DNA of 34,665 nucleotides, taken from positions 1 to 34,665 of the forward strand of contig BLLV01000219.1 of NCBI GenBank assembly GCA_011959205.1. Direction: 5' to 3'. Source of the stretch: Bacteroidaceae bacterium. GTDB taxonomy: Bacteria; Bacteroidota; Bacteroidia; Bacteroidales; Bacteroidaceae. Positions 1-7,961 of the stretch are shown one piece after another. Position numbers and translations under genes: made by a program. Numbering within the stretch: position 1 is the stretch's first letter; each line of letters begins with the position of its first letter. Below the pieces are notes generated by a model. That model did not search any database. It was not told where the DNA came from and was given only the letters and a program-made list of their open reading frames with translations.

Positions 1-9
1 TTTTTAGAG

Positions 10-48
10 AATCCTCCGGAACTGAAAAGTTCCGGAGGATTTTTTTTA
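10..48 (+). terminator. Intrinsic terminator of an off-window gene
   Basis: AATCCTCCGGAACT and AGTTCCGGAGGATT form a perfect 14-bp stem around a GAAA tetraloop and run into a T tract. This is a strong rho-independent terminator, presumably closing a plus-strand gene that lies left of the window. The stem is symmetric, but only the right side has a T run longer than five. Confidence 0.9.
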
Positions 49-182
49 TGCCCGTCCGGAACCCACCCCCTGAAGCTGCTGGAGGATTAATCTATCCCTT
101 TGGAATAGTCTCAAGTCTGCGTGAACAAAAAAAACAATGGAATTGTTTCAATAGTATAAACCGAGAATCTTATCTGTAGTCA

Positions 183-584
183 ATGAAGCTTATCGTCAAA
201 ATAGGATTAATTGCCCTGTTTTTAATGCTATACTATCAGGGAGCTGATGCGGATGCTGTTTCTTCCGCTATTGACAGATGTGCTATTACGGAGTCTCAAG
301 AGAATAGGATATCTGAACATGGTACATTGGATACTATGTATTTTACTATTTCTTTGCTTACAGGGCAACAGCAGATATTAGTTAAATTGATGCCTGATGA
401 TCTCCGTATCCGTAGAGCAGAGGAGCTTCAACAGAACTTTTTAAAAAACCTCATAGATCGTTTTTCATTACGGGAAGAATTATTGGCTATTCACCGATCC
501 AAAACCTTTCCATCTAATTCCATCCATTGTGTGTCTCCGGCATGTCATTATTTTGTGTTCATGTTGAGACGCATCTTGATTTAA
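183..584 (+). CDS. Small secreted hypothetical protein
   Basis: I do not recognise a family. The 133-residue product begins with a Lys-containing N-terminus and a hydrophobic stretch (about residues 5-19), then GADADA, which looks like a Sec signal peptide with cleavage near residue 24. The mature part is polar and helical in character, with one short hydrophobic run (TMYFTISLLTG, about residues 51-61). Near the C-terminus are two cysteines spaced Cys-x5-Cys, followed by a hydrophobic, Arg-containing tail. No convincing ribosome binding site precedes the ATG, which is not rare in Bacteroidetes. It lies about 100 bp upstream of exbB on the same strand, but the two are separated by a hairpin and a long inverted repeat, so co-transcription is uncertain. 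The hydrophobic tail could also mean a frameshifted or decayed gene. Confidence 0.5.
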   Translation: MKLIVKIGLIALFLMLYYQGADADAVSSAIDRCAITESQENRISEHGTLDTMYFTISLLTGQQQILVKLMPDDLRIRRAEELQQNFLKNLIDRFSLREELLAIHRSKTFPSNSIHCVSPACHYFVFMLRRILI

Positions 585-682
585 TTAATCGTTATAAATT
601 TAGTTGTTTAACCTTCTCCGACGCCCTGTAGAGTGTCGGGGCTGGTATTGAATTCTATTTTTTAACTATAACGATTAATTAA
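581..682. repeat. 16-bp perfect inverted repeat before exbB
   Basis: TTAATTAATCGTTATA at 581-596 is exactly repeated in inverted orientation at 667-682, 9 bp before the exbB start. The left arm overlaps the stop codon of the preceding gene. Between the arms lies a smaller hairpin (CTCCGAC 616-622 with GTCGGGG 635-641). The arms could be paired operator sites or the base of a large leader stem. No canonical TAnnTTTG promoter box was found here. Confidence 0.6.
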
Positions 683-690
683 AACATATC

Positions 691-1506
691 ATGGAAGCTA
701 TTCAAAATAAAACTACTAATAAGAGTGTAGGCATTAAAAATGCAGGTTGGGTAATTATATGTTGCTTTATTATTGCAGTTTGCATATATAACTTTTTATT
801 GGGAAACCCAGCCAATTTTATGAACAATGATCCCAATAATCATCCGTTGCCGGGCAATTTTCTGGGAACTATTTACAAAGGGGGGATTGTCGTTCCTATT
901 ATTCAAACACTGTTGCTCACTGTCATAGCATTGAGTATTGAACGTTATTTCGCTATCCGTTCGGCTTTTGGCAAAGGCTCGTTGGTGAAATTTGTCGCAA
1001 ATATCAAATCGGCTTTGGCTGCCGGGGATATGAAGAAAGCACAGGAACTTTGTGATAAACAAGGCGGCTCTGTAGCCAATGTTGTTACTTCCACTTTAAG
1101 AAAGTATGCTGATGTGGAAAACGATGCAACGCTTTCTAAAGATCAGAAGGTATTGGCCATCCAAAAAGAATTGGAAGAAGCTACAGCGCTGGAACTTCCC
1201 ATGATGGAGCAGAATCTGCCTGTTATCGGTACTATCACCACATTGGGTACCTTGATGGGATTACTCGGTACGGTAATTGGTATGATCCGTTCGTTTGCGG
1301 CTTTGTCTGCCGGTGGCGGTACAGATTCCATGGCATTATCTCAAGGTATTTCCGAAGCGCTGATCAATACAGCATTTGGTATCTTGACAGGTGCATTGGC
1401 TGTTATTGCTTATAATTACTACACCAATAAGATTGATAAATTGACTTACAGCCTCGATGAAGTAGGTTTCTCTATTATACAGACCTTTGCGGCTTCTCAT
1501 AAATAA
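691..1506 (+). CDS. exbB: ExbB/TolQ/MotA-family proton channel
   Basis: Inner-membrane channel subunit of a TonB energy-transducing motor, which couples proton flow to outer-membrane transport. The 271-residue protein has hydrophobic segments at about 19-38, 64-85, 175-201 and 222-243. The Gly-rich block TLGTLMGLLGTVIGMI, typical of the MotA/TolQ/ExbB domain, falls in the third segment. Between segments two and three lies the long cytoplasmic loop expected of the family. It is slightly longer than the usual 230-250 residues because of an extra N-terminal segment, a common Bacteroidetes layout. It heads the operon exbB-exbD-exbD-tonB, with the next gene 28 bp away. TolQ is an alternative, but the linked TonB argues for ExbB. 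Confidence 0.92.
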   Translation: MEAIQNKTTNKSVGIKNAGWVIICCFIIAVCIYNFLLGNPANFMNNDPNNHPLPGNFLGTIYKGGIVVPIIQTLLLTVIALSIERYFAIRSAFGKGSLVKFVANIKSALAAGDMKKAQELCDKQGGSVANVVTSTLRKYADVENDATLSKDQKVLAIQKELEEATALELPMMEQNLPVIGTITTLGTLMGLLGTVIGMIRSFAALSAGGGTDSMALSQGISEALINTAFGILTGALAVIAYNYYTNKIDKLTYSLDEVGFSIIQTFAASHK

Positions 1507-1534
1507 TCGTGCCATTTCTTTAAAATGAATTGAT

Positions 1535-2140
1535 ATGGGTAGAGCAAAGATTAAAAAGAAAAGTACGTTCATAGATATGACAGCCATGAGTGATGTCACT
1601 GTATTGCTGCTTACTTTCTTTATGTTGACTTCAACATTTGTAAAGAAGGAACCGGTACAGGTATTTACTCCGGCTTCCGTTTCGGAAATCAAGATTCCGG
1701 AAACGAATATCCTCCAGATTCTGGTGGATCCGCAAGGGAAAATATTTATGAGCCTCGACAAACAGCCAGACATGAAGGCTGTATTGGAGAAAATGGGTGA
1801 GGAGTATGGAGTAAGTTTTACTCCCGAACAGGAGAAGAAATTTGTGACTGCTTCTACATTTGGTGTTCCAATGAGAAGCATGCAGAAATATCTGGATCTG
1901 CCTTCCGAACAGCAGGATAAACAGTTGAAAAACGAAGGTATCCCCTGTGACAGTACGGACAATCAGTTTAAATCATGGGTACGTAATGCCCGTCAGGTCA
2001 ATCCGGATCTGCGCATTGCCATCAAAGCTGACGCGTCAACTCCCTATGCTGTGATTAAAAACGTAATGAGTTCACTTCAAGACCTCAGAGAGAATCGGTA
2101 CAATCTGATTACTTCTCTGAAGACTGCTTCTGATAAATAA
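1535..2140 (+). CDS. exbD: ExbD/TolR-family biopolymer transport protein (first copy)
   Basis: Stator partner of ExbB in the TonB motor. The 201-residue protein has a short basic cytoplasmic N-terminus (KIKKK), then one membrane helix, SDVTVLLLTFFML, whose Asp20 aligns with the essential membrane aspartate of ExbD/TolR. A periplasmic domain of about 160 residues follows, ending in the family's usual fold (DLRIAIKADASTPYAVI). It is larger than E. coli ExbD (141 residues), mainly through an insert at about 75-140. It sits 28 bp after exbB and 12 bp before a second exbD. Confidence 0.92.
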   Translation: MGRAKIKKKSTFIDMTAMSDVTVLLLTFFMLTSTFVKKEPVQVFTPASVSEIKIPETNILQILVDPQGKIFMSLDKQPDMKAVLEKMGEEYGVSFTPEQEKKFVTASTFGVPMRSMQKYLDLPSEQQDKQLKNEGIPCDSTDNQFKSWVRNARQVNPDLRIAIKADASTPYAVIKNVMSSLQDLRENRYNLITSLKTASDK

Positions 2141-2152
2141 AACTGAATAATT

Positions 2153-2803
2153 ATGAGCGCTGAAGTACAAGAAAGCGGCAAAAAAGGAAAAGGATCAAAA
2201 CAAAAGAAGATGACTGTCCGTGTGGATTTTACGCCTATGGTGGATATGAACATGTTGTTGATTACTTTTTTTATGCTGTGTACCACGCTGAGTAAACCTC
2301 AGACGATGGAAATAAGTATGCCGAGCAATGACAAGAATATCACTGAAGAGCAGCAGAGCAAGGTGAAGGCTTCACAGGCAATAACTTTGCTGCTGGCAGG
2401 AGGAGATAAATTGTATTACTATGAAGGAGAACCTAACTATAAAGACTATACCTCGTTGAAGGAAACTTCGTATCAGGCGGATGGTCTGCGTTCTATTCTT
2501 CTTAAAAAAAACTCGGCGGCAGTTCGTGAAGTAAACGAACTGAAAAAACGGAAAGCTGACCTAAGAATATCAGAGGAAGATTACACGAAGAAACTTTCTG
2601 AAATAAAACGCGGAAAGGGTACTCCGACTGTCATTATAAAGGCAACGGATGATTCTTCCTACAAGAATCTGATTGATGCTCTGGATGAAATGCAAATATG
2701 CAATATAGGTAAGTATGTGATAACGGATATCGCTGACGCGGATCAGTTCCTGATCAAGAATTATGATACGAAGGGCGATTTGAGTAAAGACATTGCGGAA
2801 TAG
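2153..2803 (+). CDS. exbD: ExbD/TolR-family biopolymer transport protein (second copy)
   Basis: Second ExbD-like subunit, 216 residues. The N-terminus is very basic (KKGKGSKQKK). The membrane helix VDMNMLLITFFML carries Asp31 at the position of the proton-coupling aspartate. The periplasmic part ends in TVIIKATDDSSYKNLIDALDEM, matching the C-terminal ExbD fold. It is divergent in sequence from the copy just upstream, so this is not a recent duplication. Both copies retain the key Asp, suggesting a mixed ExbD stator rather than one dead paralogue. It is followed after 29 bp by tonB. Confidence 0.92.
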   Translation: MSAEVQESGKKGKGSKQKKMTVRVDFTPMVDMNMLLITFFMLCTTLSKPQTMEISMPSNDKNITEEQQSKVKASQAITLLLAGGDKLYYYEGEPNYKDYTSLKETSYQADGLRSILLKKNSAAVREVNELKKRKADLRISEEDYTKKLSEIKRGKGTPTVIIKATDDSSYKNLIDALDEMQICNIGKYVITDIADADQFLIKNYDTKGDLSKDIAE

Positions 2804-2832
2804 TAACACACTTTTAAAAGGAGGAAAAGAAA

Positions 2833-3645
2833 ATGGCAAAAATAGATTTGACCTCACCCGAATGGTGTGAACTGATATTCCAAGGTAAGAACAAGGCATA
2901 CGGTGCCTATAAGATGCGTGCCAATTCACTGAAACGCCACACGTGGGCGATGGTGATTGTAGTGATCATTGCCGCCGTAGGTTTCAGCATACCGACATTG
3001 GTAAAGCTGGCAACCCCGAAACAGAAAGAGGTGATGACGGAAGTGACTACCTTGTCGCAATTGGAAGAACCCGAAGTGAAACAGGAAGAGTTTAAGAAAG
3101 TGGAACCGGTAGCTCCGCCTCCCGCTCTGAAAAGTTCTATTAAATTTACCGCTCCTGTCATTAAAAAGGATGAAGAGGTGCGTGATGACGAAGAGATAAA
3201 GAGCCAGGAAGAACTGACTCAGACCAAAGTGGCTATCTCCATTGCCGATGTGAAAGGTAATGATGAACTGAACGGTAAAGATATTGCTGAACTGAAAGAA
3301 GTGATAACCAAAGCCCCCGAAGCAGAAGAGAAACCATATACTATGGTAGAGCAGATGCCTCAGTTCCCGGGTGGTGACAGGGAATTGCTCTCTTTTATAG
3401 CAAAGAATCTGCATTATCCTACCGTTGCGCAGGAAAATGGGATACAGGGTAAAGTGTTTGTCCGCTTTGTGGTTTCGGCTACAGGAGATGTGAAGGATGT
3501 AAAAGTGATGCGTTCATTGGATCCGTACTGTGACAAGGAAGCAATCCGTGTAATCCAGTCATTGCCGAAATGGATTCCGGGAAAACAGAACGGACGTAAT
3601 GTTCCCGTGTACTATACCGTTCCTATAACTTTTAAGCTAAAATAA
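2833..3645 (+). CDS. tonB: TonB energy transducer
   Basis: Spans the periplasm and passes energy from ExbB/ExbD to outer-membrane TonB-dependent transporters. The 270-residue protein starts with the Bacteroidetes-type cytoplasmic segment (LIFQGKNKAYGAYKMR). A single membrane helix follows at about 38-58, then a Pro/Glu/Lys-rich spacer at about 65-170. The C-terminal TonB domain lies at about 180-270 (MPQFPGGDRELLSFI, then GIQGKVFVRFVV, then KWIPGKQNGRNVPV). The start has a good AGGAGG-like site (AAAAGGAGG, 2816-2824). It is followed only 9 bp later by the PstS-like gene. Confidence 0.95.
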   Translation: MAKIDLTSPEWCELIFQGKNKAYGAYKMRANSLKRHTWAMVIVVIIAAVGFSIPTLVKLATPKQKEVMTEVTTLSQLEEPEVKQEEFKKVEPVAPPPALKSSIKFTAPVIKKDEEVRDDEEIKSQEELTQTKVAISIADVKGNDELNGKDIAELKEVITKAPEAEEKPYTMVEQMPQFPGGDRELLSFIAKNLHYPTVAQENGIQGKVFVRFVVSATGDVKDVKVMRSLDPYCDKEAIRVIQSLPKWIPGKQNGRNVPVYYTVPITFKLK

Positions 3646-3654
3646 TATCTATAT

Positions 3655-4596
3655 ATGATGAAGTTGTATATTGCATTATTGTCCGCTTTGTTGCTGTTGC
3701 TTTCAGGTTGCGGTAACAAACCTAAGCCGGGAGAAAATGATACGCTGACCTCAGGCACTATCACGATAGCGGTGGACGAAACTTTCCGTCCCATTATGGA
3801 AGAGGAGTTACAGGTGTTTCACGCATTGACACCGGATGCCACCGTGCATCCGGTTTATTGCAGTGAAGTGGAAGCCATGAAACTTTTGCTGGCGGACAGT
3901 GTGCGTCTGGCTGTCACCACGAGGCAGCTGACCCGGGAGGAAACGGCGTATTTCAACGGCAAGAAATTCTTTCCCGTATCGGTGAAGATGGCGACAGACG
4001 GTTTGGCTTTGATCGTGAACAAGCAAAATACGGATTCATTCATCACAGTTGACCAGTTTAAGAAGATATTGACGGGGGAAGTTACTGACTGGAGACAGCT
4101 GAATCCCGCTTCCCGTTTGGGTAAACTCCAACTGGTATTTGATAATCCCAATTCGAGCACCGTACATTATGTGCTCGACTCGATCTGCGGCGGTATGCCT
4201 TTGTCGAAGGACCTGAAGGCACAGAAAACAAATCCGGAGGTGGTTTCGTATGTGGCCAAGACCCCCGCAGCTTTAGGGGTTATCGGTGTCAACTGGATAG
4301 GAAATCCTGCGGATAGTACACGACTCTCTTTCAATGACGCCATTCGGATAATGGCTGTCAGTCGTGCGGATTCGGCTACAGTGGAAAATAGCTTCAAGCC
4401 TTATCAGGCTTATCTGGCTTTGAACCAGTATCCGCTAACCCGTAATGTGTATATTTTACTCAATGATCCTAAAAGCGGCCTGCCTAGTGGTCTGACTTCA
4501 TTTCTGACAGATTTCCGGGGGCAGCGTATCATCTTGAAGTCAGGACTGGTGCCTGCAACGGCTGCCGTAAGGATTGTGGATGTAAAAGAGGAATAA
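3655..4596 (+). CDS. PstS-like phosphate-binding family lipoprotein
   Basis: A 313-residue predicted lipoprotein: signal peptide with lipobox LLSGC, so Cys19 would be acylated. The mature part resembles PstS/PBP-like periplasmic substrate-binding proteins: SGTITIAVDETFRPIMEEEL opens the first lobe, and a central region ADSVRLAVTTRQLT and DGLALIVNKQN-x-DSFITVDQFKKIL matches the family's hinge and 'goes to' segments. It lies between tonB and a TPR gene with no PstC/PstA/PstB permease in the window. The ligand is unknown: phosphate is only the family default, and the usual signature for phosphate contact was not verified. It may act with the TonB motor or as an envelope sensor. Two adjacent ATGs (3655, 3658) are possible starts. 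Confidence 0.82.
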   Translation: MMKLYIALLSALLLLLSGCGNKPKPGENDTLTSGTITIAVDETFRPIMEEELQVFHALTPDATVHPVYCSEVEAMKLLLADSVRLAVTTRQLTREETAYFNGKKFFPVSVKMATDGLALIVNKQNTDSFITVDQFKKILTGEVTDWRQLNPASRLGKLQLVFDNPNSSTVHYVLDSICGGMPLSKDLKAQKTNPEVVSYVAKTPAALGVIGVNWIGNPADSTRLSFNDAIRIMAVSRADSATVENSFKPYQAYLALNQYPLTRNVYILLNDPKSGLPSGLTSFLTDFRGQRIILKSGLVPATAAVRIVDVKEE

Positions 4597-4620
4597 TAAA
4601 TGAATTAAAAAAGAAGAACC

Positions 4621-6036
4621 ATGAAGAAATTAGTATTAACCGTGATGAGCCTGTGCCTGGCCGTAACGATGTGGGGGCAGACATCGGCGGGCAGTGAATG
4701 GTCACCGCAGGTGAAGCAGGTTGCCGCGATGATCAAAGAGAATCCGGCAAAAGCTTCTGAGGCTTTTGAGGCATTGTTGAAAGGTAAAAATAAGAAGAAT
4801 ACTTCCTTGTTGGTAGAGATAGGTCAGGCCTATCTGGACCAAGGGAAAACGGCAGAAGCCGCCGAATATGCACAGCGCGCTAAAGATGTGAACAGCAAAT
4901 GTGCTGTAGCCTATCTGCTGAGTGGGGATGTGGCACTGGAACTGAATGATGTGAACAAAGCCAGCAGTGATTATAACCAGGCTATTTATCTGGACGAGGA
5001 TTGCAGCGAAGCTTATTTTAAATATGCACAGGTATATAAAGGGGTAGACCCTCAACTGTCACTGGATATGCTGATGCGTTTACAGTCCAAGACTCCGGAG
5101 GATAACCGCATCAGCAAGGAGATGGCAGACGTCTATTATACGATGGGGCAGTATGGCAAGGCAAAAGAAGCATACGAGAGTTATCTGAAAGCAGGTACTT
5201 CCACTGAGCAGGACTATACCCGCTACGCCATGCTGTTATATCTGAATAAGGATTATGCGCAATCTTTGAATATGGCGAAAAAAGGCTTGGAACTTGCTCC
5301 GGAAAATCATGTGCTGAAACGTCTGGCAATGTATGACAATTTGGAATTGAAAGAGTATCAAGCAGGATTGGAAGCGGCTGCCACCTTCTTTGCCAATCCC
5401 GCTAATCCGGATTATGTGTACTTGGACTATATCTATTTTGCCCGTTTGCTGGAAGCGGACAAGCAATATGAAGAAGCGGTGGCACAGTTTGACAAAGCAT
5501 TGTCCATGGATCAATTGCATACGGAAATTTATAAAGAGATCTCAGATGTGTACGAGAAGGAACGTGATTTCCCGAAAGCGATAGAAGCTTATAAGAATTA
5601 TCTGGACGGAATGAAAAACTCTCCGGATATCAGTGACCTTTTCTTGTATGGCCGTCTGAACTATTATGCGGCTGCCGATTCGGCTTGTCAAGACAAGCAA
5701 CCGGTCTATTTGGCAGAAGCTGATACGATCTTTGCACAAGTGGCTACTAAAGTTCCCGATAACTATTTAGGAAATTTCTGGCGTGCCCGTGTTAATTCGT
5801 TGCGTGATCCTGAGACGGCTCAGGGACTGGCAAAGCCCTATTATGAGGCAGCACTGGATATTCTGGAACAGAAGCCGGATGCCACTAAGTCGGTGTTGGT
5901 GGAATGTAACAGCTATTTGGGATATTATTATTTTGTAAAAGAAGACTATGACCAGTCCAAACTGTATTGGAGTAAGATATTGGAAATTGATCCTGAAAAC
6001 GAGATTGCCACCAAGGCACTGCAAGGAATTAAATAG
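4621..6036 (+). CDS. Secreted tetratricopeptide-repeat protein
   Basis: A 471-residue protein with a Sec signal peptide (MKKLVLTVMSLCLAVTMWGQ; cleavage near residues 20-24), followed by TPR units over almost its full length. Examples are AYLDQGKTAEAAEYAQRAKD, YYTMGQYGKAKEAYESYL, YEEAVAQFDKALSM and YYFVKEDYDQSKLYWSKI. TPR arrays are protein-binding scaffolds. With the signal peptide this one should sit in the periplasm, possibly linking the TonB motor to other envelope proteins. It is the last gene of the exbB operon (24 bp gap), and a weak hairpin follows. Its precise partner cannot be read from sequence. Confidence 0.85.
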   Translation: MKKLVLTVMSLCLAVTMWGQTSAGSEWSPQVKQVAAMIKENPAKASEAFEALLKGKNKKNTSLLVEIGQAYLDQGKTAEAAEYAQRAKDVNSKCAVAYLLSGDVALELNDVNKASSDYNQAIYLDEDCSEAYFKYAQVYKGVDPQLSLDMLMRLQSKTPEDNRISKEMADVYYTMGQYGKAKEAYESYLKAGTSTEQDYTRYAMLLYLNKDYAQSLNMAKKGLELAPENHVLKRLAMYDNLELKEYQAGLEAAATFFANPANPDYVYLDYIYFARLLEADKQYEEAVAQFDKALSMDQLHTEIYKEISDVYEKERDFPKAIEAYKNYLDGMKNSPDISDLFLYGRLNYYAAADSACQDKQPVYLAEADTIFAQVATKVPDNYLGNFWRARVNSLRDPETAQGLAKPYYEAALDILEQKPDATKSVLVECNSYLGYYYFVKEDYDQSKLYWSKILEIDPENEIATKALQGIK

Positions 6037-6065
6037 TCCTTTTTTTCATTTATCATTTTGAGTTG

Positions 6066-6100
6066 AGCGGACAGTACTAGGTTGCTGCCCGCTTAATTTG
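6066..6100 (+). terminator. Probable weak terminator of the exbB-TPR operon
   Basis: AGCGGACAG (6066-6074) can pair with CTGCCCGCT (6085-6093) with one A-C mismatch around a 10-base loop, followed by a T-rich stretch (TAATTTGTTT). It lies 30 bp after the TPR stop codon. The stem is imperfect and the T tract is interrupted. Confidence 0.5.
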
Positions 6101-6110
6101 TTTAATGGTT

Positions 6111-6131
6111 AATGAATATTAAATATTCATT
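6111..6131. promoter_or_regulatory. 21-bp perfect palindrome, candidate GntR operator
   Basis: AATGAATATT (6111-6120), a single central A, and AATATTCATT (6122-6131) form a perfect inverted repeat. It lies 39 bp upstream of a TAnnTTTG promoter box and 88 bp before the ABC transporter operon, whose last gene encodes a YtrA-type GntR repressor. Regulators of this family usually bind palindromes in their own operon promoter, so this is the natural operator candidate. The AT-rich composition makes chance palindromes somewhat more likely. Confidence 0.55.
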
Positions 6132-6170
6132 GTTCTTCTTCTTTATTCAAATAAACTATATACATTTGCA

Positions 6171-6178
6171 GTGTACTA
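6171..6178 (+). promoter_or_regulatory. Bacteroidetes -7 promoter box for the ABC operon
   Basis: TACATTTG matches the Bacteroidetes consensus TAnnTTTG. It predicts a transcript start near 6185 and a leader of about 35 nt. The -33 element is not clear. Confidence 0.6.
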
Positions 6179-6219
6179 ATCAACTAATACACTAAATAAC
6201 TAATAAAACCATAAACACA

Positions 6220-7062
6220 ATGATGATTGAAGTAAAGAACTTGTCTTTCAGTTATGGAAAGAAAAAGCAGAAAGTCTTTGATGACTTCTCGCTGGCATTG
6301 GATAAAGGTTCAGTTTACGGTCTTCTGGGAAAGAACGGTACAGGCAAATCTACTTTGCTCTATTTAATGACAGGTTTGCTTCGTCCTCAGTCCGGACGGG
6401 TGCTTTACAAAGGGGTGGATGTTTCCATGCGCTATCCACTGACTTTGCAGGACATGTTTCTAGTGCCTGAGGAATTTGCTTTGCCGGCAGTCAGTTTGAA
6501 ACAATATTTAAAACTGAATACTCCGTTTTATCCGAATTTCAGTAGAGAACTGTTGAACGCCTGTCTCCGTGATTTTGATATGAATGAAGATATTCATCTG
6601 GGTGAGCTTTCGATGGGGCAGAAAAAGAAAGCATTTATGTGCTTTGCATTAGCTACCAATACTTCCTTATTGGTCATGGACGAACCCAGCAACGGATTGG
6701 ATATTCCTTCTAAAAGTCAGTTCCGCAAAGTCATCGCTTCGGGCATGACCGATGAAAAATCAGTCATCATTTCTACGCATCAGGTGAGAGATATTGACAG
6801 CCTGCTGGATCATGTGGTTATTATTGACGGAACCCGTGTATTGTTGGATGCATCGGTAAAGACCATCTGTGACAACGTTTATTTTGCAGAGCAAGGCATG
6901 AATGAGCCGACAGACACCGCACTGTATGTTCAGCCGTCCGTCCAGGGAAACAGCGTCATCTTTCCGAATACACATAATGAGGAGACGAATCTGAATCTGG
7001 AAGTGCTGTTTAACGCTATGCTGGCAGAGAGAGAAAAAATGCAGTCAATGTTTAATAAGTAA
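6220..7062 (+). CDS. ABC transporter ATP-binding protein
   Basis: ATPase subunit of an ABC exporter or antibiotic/envelope-stress type transporter. The 280-residue protein has Walker A GKNGTGKST (Lys43), signature LSMGQ (Ser131), Walker B LLVMDEPSNGLD (Asp154, Glu155) and the H-loop His187 (STHQVRD). All catalytic motifs are intact. The C-terminal 60 residues lie outside the ATPase core and are poorly conserved. It is followed 14 bp later by a membrane protein that is presumably its permease and then by a GntR regulator, matching the layout of the YtrA/YtrB type operons of Firmicutes. The substrate cannot be told from sequence. ATGATG gives two neighbouring start options. Confidence 0.9.
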   Translation: MMIEVKNLSFSYGKKKQKVFDDFSLALDKGSVYGLLGKNGTGKSTLLYLMTGLLRPQSGRVLYKGVDVSMRYPLTLQDMFLVPEEFALPAVSLKQYLKLNTPFYPNFSRELLNACLRDFDMNEDIHLGELSMGQKKKAFMCFALATNTSLLVMDEPSNGLDIPSKSQFRKVIASGMTDEKSVIISTHQVRDIDSLLDHVVIIDGTRVLLDASVKTICDNVYFAEQGMNEPTDTALYVQPSVQGNSVIFPNTHNEETNLNLEVLFNAMLAEREKMQSMFNK

Positions 7063-7076
7063 CATACACAAACACT

Positions 7077-7961
7077 ATGGATACGAATAAATTCTTTAGC
7101 TTTCCGCGTATTGCAATGGTCATGAAACGCGAGATTATGGAAAATTGGAAAACAAATCTTTATCGCCTGATTGGGATTTATGCCGGGTTTTTATTGGTGA
7201 TGGTGTTCACAATGTCGAAACAGGCGGCGTATAGTGATCCTCAGGTAGCTTTTCAGCGTTACTGCTCTAATGTGCTGGGGGCGTTTGCTCTTATCATCGG
7301 TATTTTCGGCTTTGTCTATGCTGCCAACATAATGGAGAACATGATTACCAAAGAAAAACGCATCGCTTTTCTGATGCTTCCGGCAACTATGATAGAGAAA
7401 TTTTTGGCACGGTTCTTAATTGTTACGGTAGGACTGGCGGCGGCTGTCTTTGTTGCGGCGTCATTGGCGGAAATTACCCGTTATCTGTTACTTCCTTTAT
7501 TTAATGTGCCTGAAACATTCCATCAATCTGTTCTGTATAACCTTCTTTCTATGGTTTCGGCAGATGGTGAGCAGTCATACGGAGGCTATGTCATGAATAT
7601 GTCCTACCAGAAGTGGCTGGGCGAACTGTGCGGATGGGCTTTCCTGGTATGGTCGCACTCACTGTATATTCTAGGGGGTAGTTATTGGTACAAGAAACCT
7701 TTTTTCAAGACATTGGGTACATTGATGCTTATTTTTATTCTGTGTTCGGTTTTATCAGTGCATATTGTATCATGGGTAGGCAATGACGTTATGCGTAGTT
7801 TCGCGGAATGGCTGGAAGCTAATTTCCAATGGATGACTTTGAACAAATTACTTTCGTTAGGAGTGGCATTTTTCAGTGCGTTCACCCTGTTTAACTGGTG
7901 GCTGAGTTACCGGCTCTTTACCCGTTCGCAAGTTGTTAAACCCAAATTCCGTTTGCTATGA
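7077..7961 (+). CDS. ABC transporter permease-like membrane protein
   Basis: A 294-residue protein with about six hydrophobic segments, among them LIGIYAGFLLVMVFTM, GAFALIIGIFGFVYAANIM, FLIVTVGLAAAVFVAA and TLMLIFILCSVLSVHIVSW. Between segments two and three is the stretch MITKEKRIAFLMLPATMIEKFLAR, which resembles the cytoplasmic coupling region of ABC-2 type permeases. It lies directly after an ABC ATPase and its stop codon overlaps the start of the GntR gene (ATGA, 7958-7961), implying translational coupling. Substrate unknown. Confidence 0.78.
   Translation: MDTNKFFSFPRIAMVMKREIMENWKTNLYRLIGIYAGFLLVMVFTMSKQAAYSDPQVAFQRYCSNVLGAFALIIGIFGFVYAANIMENMITKEKRIAFLMLPATMIEKFLARFLIVTVGLAAAVFVAASLAEITRYLLLPLFNVPETFHQSVLYNLLSMVSADGEQSYGGYVMNMSYQKWLGELCGWAFLVWSHSLYILGGSYWYKKPFFKTLGTLMLIFILCSVLSVHIVSWVGNDVMRSFAEWLEANFQWMTLNKLLSLGVAFFSAFTLFNWWLSYRLFTRSQVVKPKFRLL

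Noticed and set aside
132-148. Short dyad AAACAAT-GGA-ATTGTTT before the first small gene
   Set aside because: Only 7 bp per arm in AT-rich DNA and no promoter box to relate it to.
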